DNA of 64,000 nucleotides from NCBI RefSeq assembly GCF_001677435.1, contig NZ_CP016268.1, positions 981,001 to 1,045,000 on the forward strand. Reading direction: 5' to 3'. The DNA is from Woeseia oceani. GTDB lineage: Bacteria; Pseudomonadota; Gammaproteobacteria; Steroidobacterales; Woeseiaceae. Of this stretch, positions 51,425-60,304 are shown piece after piece (the first letter of the stretch is position 1; each line of letters opens with the position of its first letter). The notes under the pieces were generated by a model. The model was not told where the DNA came from. It did no database searches and saw only the letters and a list, made by a program, of their open reading frames with translations. Made by a program: the position numbers and the translations under genes.

Positions 51425-52414
51425 CTAGCGATTGCCCCAGAATCCGCGTCCAACCGGCGACAGCATGCCGTTGTCGGCGGTAACGCCATTTGGCCGGTCT
51501 TCTTTCATCCACAGAGGACCATCGAGGTCTACGTAGTCGGCTTGTGCGGCGATGTAGTAAGCGGGTGCAATGGACAGTGACGTGCAGATCATGCAGCCGA
51601 CCATGACGCCGAAGTCACGTTCGCGGGCTGCTTGCAGTGTGCGGACCGCTTCCGTCAAGCCGCCGGTTTTGTCCAGCTTGATATTGACGATATCGTAAAC
51701 ACCAACCAGGCGATCGAGATCCGCTGACGTATGACAAGACTCATCGGCGCAGTTGGGAACGAGTGCGTCAAGGTCCGCGAGGCTGGCATCGTTATCGGCC
51801 GGCAGCGGTTGTTCGACAAAGTCGACCCGCAGCTCTTTCAGGAGTGGCTGCAACTCGCTAAGCAAGCCGATATCCCAGCTTTCGTTAGGGTCCACGATTA
51901 ACTTCGCGTCAGGCGCAGCGGCCCGAACGGCGCGCAGGCAATCCGCCGGTGCGCTTGCATCGACTTTTATCTTTAGCAGCGGTGACGTTGCTACCAGTGC
52001 GGTTTCGGCAGCCATCTTCTCCGGCGTATCAAGGCCGATAGTAATCGCGGTCACCAGTGGTGCCAAGGCTGGCTGCCCAAGCGTGGTAGCGACAGACGTT
52101 CCGGAGAGGGCGCTTTCCAGATCCCACAACGCGCAGTCCACGGCATTGCGAGCGGCACCCGGCGGCAACAAGTTGGCGAGTTCCGTGCGCGTCAGGCCAT
52201 TCGCGACAGCGTCATAGACGCTTGCGATCTGCGCCTGTACCGACTCGCCGGTTTCACCGTAACGCGGGTAGGGTGCGGATTCGCCGCGGCCCGTTGCGCC
52301 TGCATCGGAGATTACTACCGATATCAGTTCGGCAGCGTCGCGAACGCCTCGCGAAATTCGAAACAGCCGCGCCAGCGGCCAACGTTCTACGCTGCTTTGG
52401 ATTTGTCGACGCAT
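51425..52414 (-). CDS. dgcA: N-acetyl-D-glutamate racemase / dipeptide epimerase family
   Basis: 329 residues, enolase superfamily, muconate-lactonizing subgroup. Catalytic and metal residues are visible: KIKVD (base lysine), DPNESW, EQPLP and ADES (metal ligands) and KLDKTGG (second base). By itself it would be called an L-Ala-D/L-Glu epimerase. The adjacent DUF1611 gene, overlapping by 28 bp upstream, is the partner found in the DgcN-DgcA pair, where DgcA racemises N-acetyl-D-glutamate. The symbol rests on that pairing. Confidence 0.85.
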   Translation of the reverse strand: MRRQIQSSVERWPLARLFRISRGVRDAAELISVVISDAGATGRGESAPYPRYGETGESVQAQIASVYDAVANGLTRTELANLLPPGAARNAVDCALWDLESALSGTSVATTLGQPALAPLVTAITIGLDTPEKMAAETALVATSPLLKIKVDASAPADCLRAVRAAAPDAKLIVDPNESWDIGLLSELQPLLKELRVDFVEQPLPADNDASLADLDALVPNCADESCHTSADLDRLVGVYDIVNIKLDKTGGLTEAVRTLQAARERDFGVMVGCMICTSLSIAPAYYIAAQADYVDLDGPLWMKEDRPNGVTADNGMLSPVGRGFWGNR

Positions 52415-53409
52415 TTAATCAGGTTATCCGTAATTTTCTTAACGCCCGTTGCCACCGGATCTTCGCACGGTAGGTTCAACAGGTCTTCTATCGAATCAAA
52501 GCAACGCTGCCGTTGTTCCGGGTCGAGCCGCGACGTATTCACGGCCACACCAGCCGCTACGATGTCGGGGTTGGTCAGGCGACCCGCTTCGAGATTGGCA
52601 TTCAGGCAATCTTGTAAGCTCGGGAGAGCACGACTGGCGATGCCACGCATGTGCGGGCGCTCGGGCGCGTGACACAGCACTATCGCGTCGGGCTGTGAGC
52701 CGTGCAGAAGCCCCAAGGACACTCCGGCAAACGACGGATGAAACAATGAACCCTGACCCTCAATCAGGTCCCAGCCATCGTCATCGCGCGCTGGCGAGAG
52801 CCGTTCCGCTGCGCCGGATATAAAATCGGCAACGACAGCGTCAACGGCAATGCCGGACTGTGCGATCAGGATGCCGGTCTGCCCCGTTGCCCTGAAGTTG
52901 GCCTTAATGTTGCGACTGTGCATTTCGCGTTCAATCGCAAGCGTTGCGTACATTTTGCCGACCGAACAATCGGATCCGACCGTAAGCATGCGCAGGCCGC
53001 GGCGCGGTACGCCCGTGCCCACACCCAGGTCCTCGGGCGGGTGGCGCAGGTCGTGCAGTTCGACACCTTTCAATGCCGCTTCCTTGGCGATTGTCGGGTG
53101 TGTACGCAGGCGTTGATGCAGGCCGGACGCAACATTTAATCCAGCTCTGATAGCTTCAAGTATGTGCTCGATCAGCTGCGGGTTCATGACGCCGCCAGCG
53201 TTGGTGACGCCCAGTACTACCGTTTGCACACCAGCAGCGGCAGCCTGCTCAAAGTCCATGCGCGGCAGGTTGAGCGTAACGGTACAGCCTTCCGATTGAA
53301 ACTCGCCGATGCAGAGTTCCGGCCGCCATGCGGCAACGCCTATGGCTGTTTTAACGGACAGATCATCCGTGGCACTGCCAAGGTAAAGCAGATAGGGAGA
53401 CGAGATCAT
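52387..53409 (-). CDS. dgcN: DUF1611 protein, D-glutamate N-acetyltransferase candidate
   Basis: 340 residues. DUF1611 is composed of an N-terminal Rossmann-like part (ELCIGEFQSEGCTVTLNLP; GVTNAGGVM) and a P-loop domain with VGSDCSVGKMYATLAIERE near residue 145 and GQGSLFHPSFAGVSLGLLHG near 225. DgcN was reported to act with DgcA in D-glutamate use, through N-acetyl-D-glutamate. The two overlapping genes here match that arrangement, and a D-aminoacylase-like gene lies 10 kb away on the opposite strand. The exact reaction is recalled from literature, not deduced from sequence. Confidence 0.85.
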   Translation of the reverse strand: MISSPYLLYLGSATDDLSVKTAIGVAAWRPELCIGEFQSEGCTVTLNLPRMDFEQAAAAGVQTVVLGVTNAGGVMNPQLIEHILEAIRAGLNVASGLHQRLRTHPTIAKEAALKGVELHDLRHPPEDLGVGTGVPRRGLRMLTVGSDCSVGKMYATLAIEREMHSRNIKANFRATGQTGILIAQSGIAVDAVVADFISGAAERLSPARDDDGWDLIEGQGSLFHPSFAGVSLGLLHGSQPDAIVLCHAPERPHMRGIASRALPSLQDCLNANLEAGRLTNPDIVAAGVAVNTSRLDPEQRQRCFDSIEDLLNLPCEDPVATGVKKITDNLIKCVDKSKAA

Positions 53410-55071
53410 AAGTTTGCTTCTGTTTCCAGTCAGTTGACGGCAAATGACTATAGTGCCGGTGTTTATACAGAATGAAAGTGCAAATGTCTGCGACTCTCAT
53501 AGATAACGTTTATACCTGTTATTTGATGCGCGCCATGGTCCTGGAGGTGCGTCATTTCATCACAATGAATATACCCAGTGGGGCTTAGGCAGGGAGCCGC
53601 TGAACTGGCGGTCCAGCCAGATTTGACGAAGGCCGGCAAGCGAAGCAGCGCAACGCTTGTTGGTCCGCAACTGTGTAGTCCAAGAAGGGAGCCGAAACAT
53701 CCTTGGAGTGGGGCGAATTGGGGACGAGCTGCGCGCCGCGGGTGAGACAGCGAGCCAGGATCGCATGGACAGTCTAAGGCACGTGGACGACCTGTAGAGT
53801 ATTCCATGTGAAACCTTCTTCTGCATGCTGAAACGCGAACGCGTCAGTCGTCGTCCATACGCCTCGCGTGCGAATGCAGGAGCGGACATCTTCGGCTGGC
53901 TTTTTGCACTTATCCGAGCCGATACCAACGGGAGAAGTTCCGTGCATTATAAGAATCGAAATTAACGGTCCGTTGTACTGGGGTAAAACCCATGCCCGCA
54001 GGAAGATCAAAGAATCTTGCCGCAGTCAAGTCACCAGCGTTCCAATCTACTGCAACCGAAAGCAAAGCGCGGGTGTCTGAATACGGCAGCCTTGTATTGC
54101 TAAAGTGCGGCAGAAACCGAGTTATCACATAGGAAAAATGTGCAGACCTTGCCTACGAAAGTTCCGCAGCGAGAAAAAGACTATATGCGTCGACAATGGT
54201 TCGGAATCTATCTCGCAGGTAAAGACAGAACTGCGCGAAATATACAGCATTAGCTTGGGTGACCTACAGCTGGATAAATGCGAACCGGAAGGCGTACAGC
54301 CAACGCTTCGAGTGCACGAACCCCCATGAAGTGCTACCTGCTCGCGAGTTCGAATCGTTGCCGCAGTTTAGAAAATTTACGCAAGCCGGGAAAATCGAAC
54401 ACTACGAAGTAGGAATGCATGTCAGCTTCAAAAAAATAACACCGGTCACATCCCGCCAGTAAGTTGAGAATGACGTGCAGTTGCACTTTGTATACGGCGA
54501 ACTGGGTATGCATAGAGGTTATGGGTTGGCAACAACTATTGGTTAGTTAAATCGTGATCGGGCAACTAGACTCCTTGAATCAAATGCATCTCGCGCGCAA
54601 CGAGAAGCTTCTAACTTGCTCCTTGGAGAAAAAATTAGACTAGCTTCTGTTCACTATGAAACAGCACTTGAGAATTGGGCGGTTCTATTTCGTAACGTCG
54701 AGACGTGACCGATCGCAGCATCGGGCTGCGCGCGAAATAATGCGCTATCTCTTGAAGGTTTTCTTATTCGCTTTACTGGGGCTCGCCTGTATGACCCGTT
54801 TGTTGTGACAGTTCGAATGCATCGCACCGGCATTGCTGCGTTTTGTGTCGGCTTCTTGTTCAGATTCTTTGTGAGTCTTTGTCGCGATCTGGGGTGGCCC
54901 TGTGATCCACCATACCAGGCGACCGATGTCGGCAGACGATTCATTGCTAAACGGACATTACTGAATTCAGCTTACTTTGGAGAACTGAGTGAGAGCATTT
55001 TAGCTTTCACTGACCCACTCACCGCCAATCGAAATCTAATAATCGCTCAAATTAGTTGAAGAGGAGATCTT
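53410..55071. other. Long stretch (1.66 kb) without an intact gene
   Basis: The overlapping frames have low-complexity or mixed translations with no ribosome sites and no known domains. A string KTICVDNGSESIS at about 54180-54218 faintly recalls the catalytic-core motif of IS3-type transposases, but nothing around it supports one. The region is richer in A+T than its surroundings. It may be decayed genes or a breakpoint scar. The promoter for the TonB receptor at 55072 must lie at its right end. Confidence 0.5.
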
Positions 55072-57846
55072 ATGAGCACCAAGTTCGTTCGCAACTCTGC
55101 AAATACTCTATTGCTGGTGATTACGACTGCCATTGCTTGCCAGTCTCTATGGGCTCAGGAAAACCCGAATGCTGAAGCCGATCTGGAAGGCGACGATGAT
55201 GCAATCGAGATGATTGTTGTAACCGGATCATTATTGTCGCGCAGTGGATTTGATACACCGACACCGGTCACTTCGATCGGTGAAGAGGATATTCAACGTA
55301 TCGGCGGTCAGGACATCGCAATCGTCATTCGCCAACTTCCGGCAGTTCGCGATTCGCTCAATCCTGCAGCGGCAAGCAATAATTCGACGTATGCGGCCGG
55401 AAGTTATTTCGACTTACGCGGCATAGGTTTCGCTCGAACACTGACCTTGGTGGACGGCCGGCGGTATGTGCCCACTCTCGCGTCCGGTGCAGTAAATTCC
55501 TCGACGTTGCCGCAAGTCCTGATTCGCGGCGTTGACGTTGTCACCGGCGGTGCCTCGGCAACCTACGGCGCGGATGCTGTAGCCGGAGTGGTGAACTTCC
55601 TTATGGACGACGATTTCAGAGGCGTAAAGGGAAAAATCCAGGCCGGCATATCAGATTACAATGACTACGGTGGATATCTCACGTCGCTGGCCTTTGGAAC
55701 TGACTTCCTCGATGGCCGGGTAGGTCTAACTCTGGCGGGCGAAATCTTTGAGAATGAAGGAATCGAGTTTATCGGCGACAGGCCTTGGGCGGAAGGCGCA
55801 GGACTCATATCGAATCCTGCTTATACGCCGACCAACGACGAGCCACGCTTGTTAATGGTCTCGAATATCAGAAACTCGAACGCAAGTGACGGGGGGGTTA
55901 TCACCAGTCCCAGCCTCTTGACAGGGATACAGTTTACGCCCGATGGAAGTCCGGTTCCCTTCGAATACGGAACACTAGTGTCATCGTCGAGTATGGTCGG
56001 CGGTGGCGGCAGGTATGGCGCTGGCAAAAGCAACGGGTCCAATCCTTATGAACGTCAGTCGTTCTTCGGACGTCTGACATTCGAGGCGACGGACAAGGTG
56101 GAGTTGTTTGCCGAACTCAGCTATGCGCTCGCAGAAGCGAATTACCCGAATATCTCTGTATCGGAGCAGCTTACGATAATGCAGGACAATCCATTCGTCC
56201 CGGAGTCAATTCGTAATGTGATGATTGCTGAGAATATTCCGAGTTTCCGCCTGGGCCGGGCGATCGAAGACAATGCTCGTGAAACTCTCGACATCAGTAA
56301 CGAAACGATTCAGGCAGTCGTTGGGGCAGAAGGTGACTTCGGTGGCACATGGGGTTGGAATGTGTACTACAGCAACGGCAGGACGACCGTTGACCGAGCA
56401 AACCTGGATTCGCGCATCACAGCCAATTTCAATCTCGCACTCGATGCAGTCCTCGATCCCTCCACCGGTACAATAGTCTGTCGCTCAACGCTAACGGACC
56501 CTACCAACGGGTGCATTCCGATCAATTTGATCGGTGAGGGGCGGGCAACCCAGTCCGCGCTCAATTACGTAACGGGTAACGGTTGGCGGCAAACGCTGCT
56601 CAAACAAAATGTCCTCGCAGGCACGGTTATGGGCGAAGTCTTTTCCACCTGGGCGGGGCCCGTGGACTTCGCGTTCGGCCTTGAGCACCGGGAGTTCAGC
56701 GCAGACATCACCTCAGATGCAATATCACAGCAGTTTGGCTTCCGTTTCGGTGGCGCGATTCCGTATTCCGGCAAGGTGACGGTTAAGGAAGCGTTCAGTG
56801 AAGTCAATATTCCTCTGGCCGCTGACACTAGTTGGGCTCGAGACTTAAGTCTGAACCTGTCAGGTCGTCGAACCGACTACAGCACGTCCGGCCCGGTCAA
56901 TACCTGGAAAACCGGGTTGAATTACACGATTAACGATTCGGTTCGATTGCGCGCAACCCGCTCGCGGGACATCCGGGCGCCAGGTCTGGATGAACTTTTT
57001 GCGGCCGGTTCGACCAGTCTTCTTTCAGCTTACGATCCTGTTCGGGAAGAATCGTATACAGTGACGGCGCTCAACGTGGGTAACCCGGAGCTGACGCCGG
57101 AAGAGGCTGACACGATCACAGCGGGTATCGTGTTCACGCCGGAATCTCTTGCTGGTATCAGCGCTTCGCTCGATTACTATGACATCAAGATCGAAGACGC
57201 AATAATTGGTTTGACGCCGGCAACCATTGTTGCAGAGTGCTATAACGGCTCGCCCAACCTTTGCGCGTCAATTAATCGTCCCAGCCCCGGTGAACGAATC
57301 GAAAGCGTACGCAATGGTCCTGTGAACTTCCAGGAGGTATCGATAAGCGGTGTCGATCTTGAGCTCGCTTATACCACTTCGTTGTGGTCCGGCGATCTTG
57401 ACGTCCGAAGTCTTGTGTCGTACATCCATGAGGCAAAAATTGAAGACCCATTGACCGTTAGCAAGCTGGATGATGCGGTGCATCAACCGACCATCGCGGC
57501 GGTTGGTGGCAATCCAACCTGGAAGTCAAATCTGAGGCTTACCTACAGCCAAAACGACGCAATGATCAGTACTGCGGCGCGATATGTCGGCGGCGGATTG
57601 ATCAATCCAAACTATACAACGAAAGATCTGGCAGACCTGCGCGTCGACGGAGTCTGGTACCTGGATATCTCCGGTGAATACCCGCTCAGATCAGGGGACG
57701 ATAGCTCCATTGTCTTGTACGGCAGCATCCGCAATTTGCTGGACCAAGACCCACCAATCACGGGTGTGGGTGGCCACGGAACCACACGCGCGCTCTATGA
57801 CACGATTGGCCGACTCTACAACGTCGGAGTGCGAGCTCGATTCTGA
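55072..57846 (+). CDS. TonB-dependent receptor, Oar/Caulobacter type
   Basis: 924 residues with GAGGAG upstream. A signal peptide ends near SLWAQEN; an acidic segment precedes the TonB box (IEMIVVTGS). The plug domain shows TPTPVTSIGEEDIQ, FDLRGIGFARTLTLVDGRR and GASATYGADAVAGVVNF. The barrel follows and closes with YNVGVRARF. NPELTPEEADT near the C-terminal third is typical of this group. The receptor should import a larger organic compound (peptide or glycan fragment) using TonB energy. A strong terminator lies 9 bp after the stop. Confidence 0.95.
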   Translation: MSTKFVRNSANTLLLVITTAIACQSLWAQENPNAEADLEGDDDAIEMIVVTGSLLSRSGFDTPTPVTSIGEEDIQRIGGQDIAIVIRQLPAVRDSLNPAAASNNSTYAAGSYFDLRGIGFARTLTLVDGRRYVPTLASGAVNSSTLPQVLIRGVDVVTGGASATYGADAVAGVVNFLMDDDFRGVKGKIQAGISDYNDYGGYLTSLAFGTDFLDGRVGLTLAGEIFENEGIEFIGDRPWAEGAGLISNPAYTPTNDEPRLLMVSNIRNSNASDGGVITSPSLLTGIQFTPDGSPVPFEYGTLVSSSSMVGGGGRYGAGKSNGSNPYERQSFFGRLTFEATDKVELFAELSYALAEANYPNISVSEQLTIMQDNPFVPESIRNVMIAENIPSFRLGRAIEDNARETLDISNETIQAVVGAEGDFGGTWGWNVYYSNGRTTVDRANLDSRITANFNLALDAVLDPSTGTIVCRSTLTDPTNGCIPINLIGEGRATQSALNYVTGNGWRQTLLKQNVLAGTVMGEVFSTWAGPVDFAFGLEHREFSADITSDAISQQFGFRFGGAIPYSGKVTVKEAFSEVNIPLAADTSWARDLSLNLSGRRTDYSTSGPVNTWKTGLNYTINDSVRLRATRSRDIRAPGLDELFAAGSTSLLSAYDPVREESYTVTALNVGNPELTPEEADTITAGIVFTPESLAGISASLDYYDIKIEDAIIGLTPATIVAECYNGSPNLCASINRPSPGERIESVRNGPVNFQEVSISGVDLELAYTTSLWSGDLDVRSLVSYIHEAKIEDPLTVSKLDDAVHQPTIAAVGGNPTWKSNLRLTYSQNDAMISTAARYVGGGLINPNYTTKDLADLRVDGVWYLDISGEYPLRSGDDSSIVLYGSIRNLLDQDPPITGVGGHGTTRALYDTIGRLYNVGVRARF

Positions 57847-57854
57847 GCTGGACA

Positions 57855-57888
57855 AGCAGCCCGCAGCAACGCTGCGGGCTGCTCTCTT
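57855..57888 (+). terminator. Strong intrinsic terminator
   Basis: AGCAGCCCGCAGC, loop AAC, GCTGCGGGCTGCT: a perfect 13-bp stem followed by CTCTT. It closes the receptor transcript. The weak T-run is the only imperfect element. Confidence 0.9.
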
Positions 57889-58085
57889 AACGTGAGTGCA
57901 CGCGTAACTTGCGACAGAGAAAGAAATTGTATTCCTGTTTGAATGCTCGATAAGGCAAGTACCGAAGCCTGATCTTTGCAGGTAGCCGACCACTGCTGCG
58001 TCAGAACGAATTAGCTTAGGGTGAAACACGCATCGCCTGCGTCCGTACGTGCACCGACACTCGATATCATAAGGAGATTGTTTTC

Positions 58086-59447
58086 ATGGGACGACGTGCT
58101 TTAAATCTTCCATTGCTCACAATTGTGGCTGTTGCTGGATTGGCATTTTCGCAAACAGAGGCTGAGGAGCGAATAAGGGCTGCGCTCCCCGAGTCGATCG
58201 ATGATTCCTTTCCGGGTTGTGCGGTAGGCGTGTTCAGCAATGGCAAGGTTGTCACTTCCGACTTTGTCGGCTTGGCCGATGTGGCTGGCAAGCGGCCTAT
58301 AAACGCCGATACTCAATTCTATGCAGCGTCGGTCTCGAAGCAGTTCACCGCGGTTGCGGTTATGCAGCTTGTTATCCAGGGGAAACTGAAGCTCAGTGAT
58401 GACATACGCAAGTATCTGCCCGAAATGCCGCAATATCAGCGACCAGTCACAGTTCAAATGTTGCTGAACCACACGAGTGGTATTCGCGATTCGCTCAATT
58501 TGCTTAGGGCCGCAGGCTACGATTACGCATCCAGGTCATCGCGATCTCATGCACTGCAGTTGACCATGGATCAGGAGCAGACCAACTTTGATCCCGGTAC
58601 CCGCTATGCGTATAGCAACGGCGGTTATCTGTTATTGGCGGAGATCGTTGCGCGGGTCGCGGAGCAGCCGTTTGGCGAATACGTTGAACAGTACGTCCTG
58701 GCGCCTACGGGGATGACTCGCAGTTTCGTCCTTGACGGAAGTCCTGCGGCGGATCCGAATCTTGCGCTTGGATATGTAGTCAAGGATGGCAAGATCAAGC
58801 AATCAAACGAGTATCCGTTGTTTGGCGGATCGGGAGGCTTGATAACGACCGTTAATGATCTTGCGAAATGGGACTACGATCTGGATCAAGGGCAAAAGGT
58901 GTGGACGCCCGAATTGCTGCGGCTGATGACCCAGCTCAGTACCTTCAATAGTGGCGTTAAGGTCGCAAGTCCCAATGGGATTTACTATGCAAATGGCTTG
59001 CTGGTCGGTCCTCATTGGATTGGCCATAGCGGGGGAGCAAGCGGATTCAAGACGTACTATGCGCGTCATTCGGAGAGCCGAATTGGAATCGCAATGCTGT
59101 GTAACCGGGGTGAAATCAATCCGCTTTATCACGTAGATCAAATTATTCTCGCTCTCGAAAAAGGGCTGCCGCCAGCAAGTGAACGCTCCGTCGAAGCGGC
59201 TGCGATCAATGGGCGTTATCGCTCGGAGAGTCTGAACGTCACTTATCTTGTCGAAATGAATTCTGATGGAAATCTCAACCTTTCGATTCTGGCGCCCGAC
59301 GAAAGCATCCGGGAAACGATGACATTGGAGCCTACGGACGCGGGAAGCTATAAGTCCAGTGGTATGGAGATAACCCCCGACAGCGATGGGCGCGGCTTTT
59401 CTCTCAAAATGAGTCGATTCAGCCTCTCCTTTGGCCGCGTTTCCTGA
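58086..59447 (+). CDS. Serine hydrolase, beta-lactamase / class C PBP family
   Basis: 453 residues with AAGGAG nine bases before the ATG and a signal peptide (ending near AFSQTEA). The catalytic triad elements are SVSK near residue 84 (nucleophile serine and lysine), YSN near 178 (in RYAYSNGGYLL) and HSG near 315 (in WIGHSGGASG), the class C order. A separate C-terminal domain of about 90 beta-rich residues (INGRYRSESLNV; SYKSSGMEITPDSDG) resembles the lipocalin-like tail of D-aminopeptidases. It may release D- or L-residues from peptides entering via the receptors on either side. Confidence 0.92.
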   Translation: MGRRALNLPLLTIVAVAGLAFSQTEAEERIRAALPESIDDSFPGCAVGVFSNGKVVTSDFVGLADVAGKRPINADTQFYAASVSKQFTAVAVMQLVIQGKLKLSDDIRKYLPEMPQYQRPVTVQMLLNHTSGIRDSLNLLRAAGYDYASRSSRSHALQLTMDQEQTNFDPGTRYAYSNGGYLLLAEIVARVAEQPFGEYVEQYVLAPTGMTRSFVLDGSPAADPNLALGYVVKDGKIKQSNEYPLFGGSGGLITTVNDLAKWDYDLDQGQKVWTPELLRLMTQLSTFNSGVKVASPNGIYYANGLLVGPHWIGHSGGASGFKTYYARHSESRIGIAMLCNRGEINPLYHVDQIILALEKGLPPASERSVEAAAINGRYRSESLNVTYLVEMNSDGNLNLSILAPDESIRETMTLEPTDAGSYKSSGMEITPDSDGRGFSLKMSRFSLSFGRVS

Positions 59448-60304
59448 GGTGCTTTCCAGCTTGAATACATGCCAATCCGCGTACCATGCAATCCACAAGT
59501 GGTCCCGCAAGCAATGACCCGCCGTTCGGTGACTATTGCCGCCCAAAGGCGCCAGGGTTGGCATGCTGTTGCGGCGGCGACGGTTTAGTCGGGACAGTGG
59601 CATCGGGAGTGACGAAAAGTCGCGACAAGGCTGGCCTCTTCGGCAGTCAAAGTGGGAATGCGATCCGGTTTGCCGGTATATAGTGCCCGCCGGTTCAGCG
59701 AAAAAGGCCTGGATCTTAAAGATTGTTCAACCAGAACGCAGCAGGCTTCACAGGAGGGGCCGATACTTATTCATGGGTATGCTTGATTTCTTCTGGTCGC
59801 AGTCGTGATTTCTAAACTCCGCAGTTCACGACAAAAATAGACGCAAAGGTATAGACCAACATCCGCAAGGTCAGCGAGCATTTGCAGCACGAGGTTGTAT
59901 CAGCAATAAAGTCCGATTCGGGATTTTGCGCCAGCATTCCAGACCAACAGTGCGGCTATGAAGGCTATCGGCTCTCACGCGGCGGGATACTGGAGACTCC
60001 TACTTTTTGCGGTGCACAAATTTGGTGCCAAAACACCTTGCATCGACAATTCGGCCGATTTTCCATGCCTTCAAGCTATAGGCGAACAAAGTCTTTGAAA
60101 CGGTGCTTTGTTGACGATACCGAATGACTTGTCTCTAATGAAGTAATGAGGCAGGCGTGGGGGCGCATTTTGGTTCGGTTAAAATCAGTTCCGGCCACTC
60201 CTCATTCCCGTCCATTGATTCGTTGTTGCTGCTGTGACAAAAAGGTCGCTCAGTACTTAACGTATCCAGAACACGAATAACTCACTAGCTACACCGGAGC
60301 TGGA
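59448..60304. other. Stretch without a recognisable gene
   Basis: About 860 bp. A frame at 59882-60127 (81 codons) has no ribosome site and no known similarity. The right end should hold the promoter of the second receptor. Nothing else structural was identified. Confidence 0.45.

Noticed and set aside
54174-54220. Faint transposase-like string KTICVDNGSESIS
   Set aside because: Only about a dozen residues match, with no further IS3 blocks in any nearby frame.
59882-60127. 81-codon plus-strand frame
   Set aside because: No ribosome site, unusual composition and no recognisable similarity.
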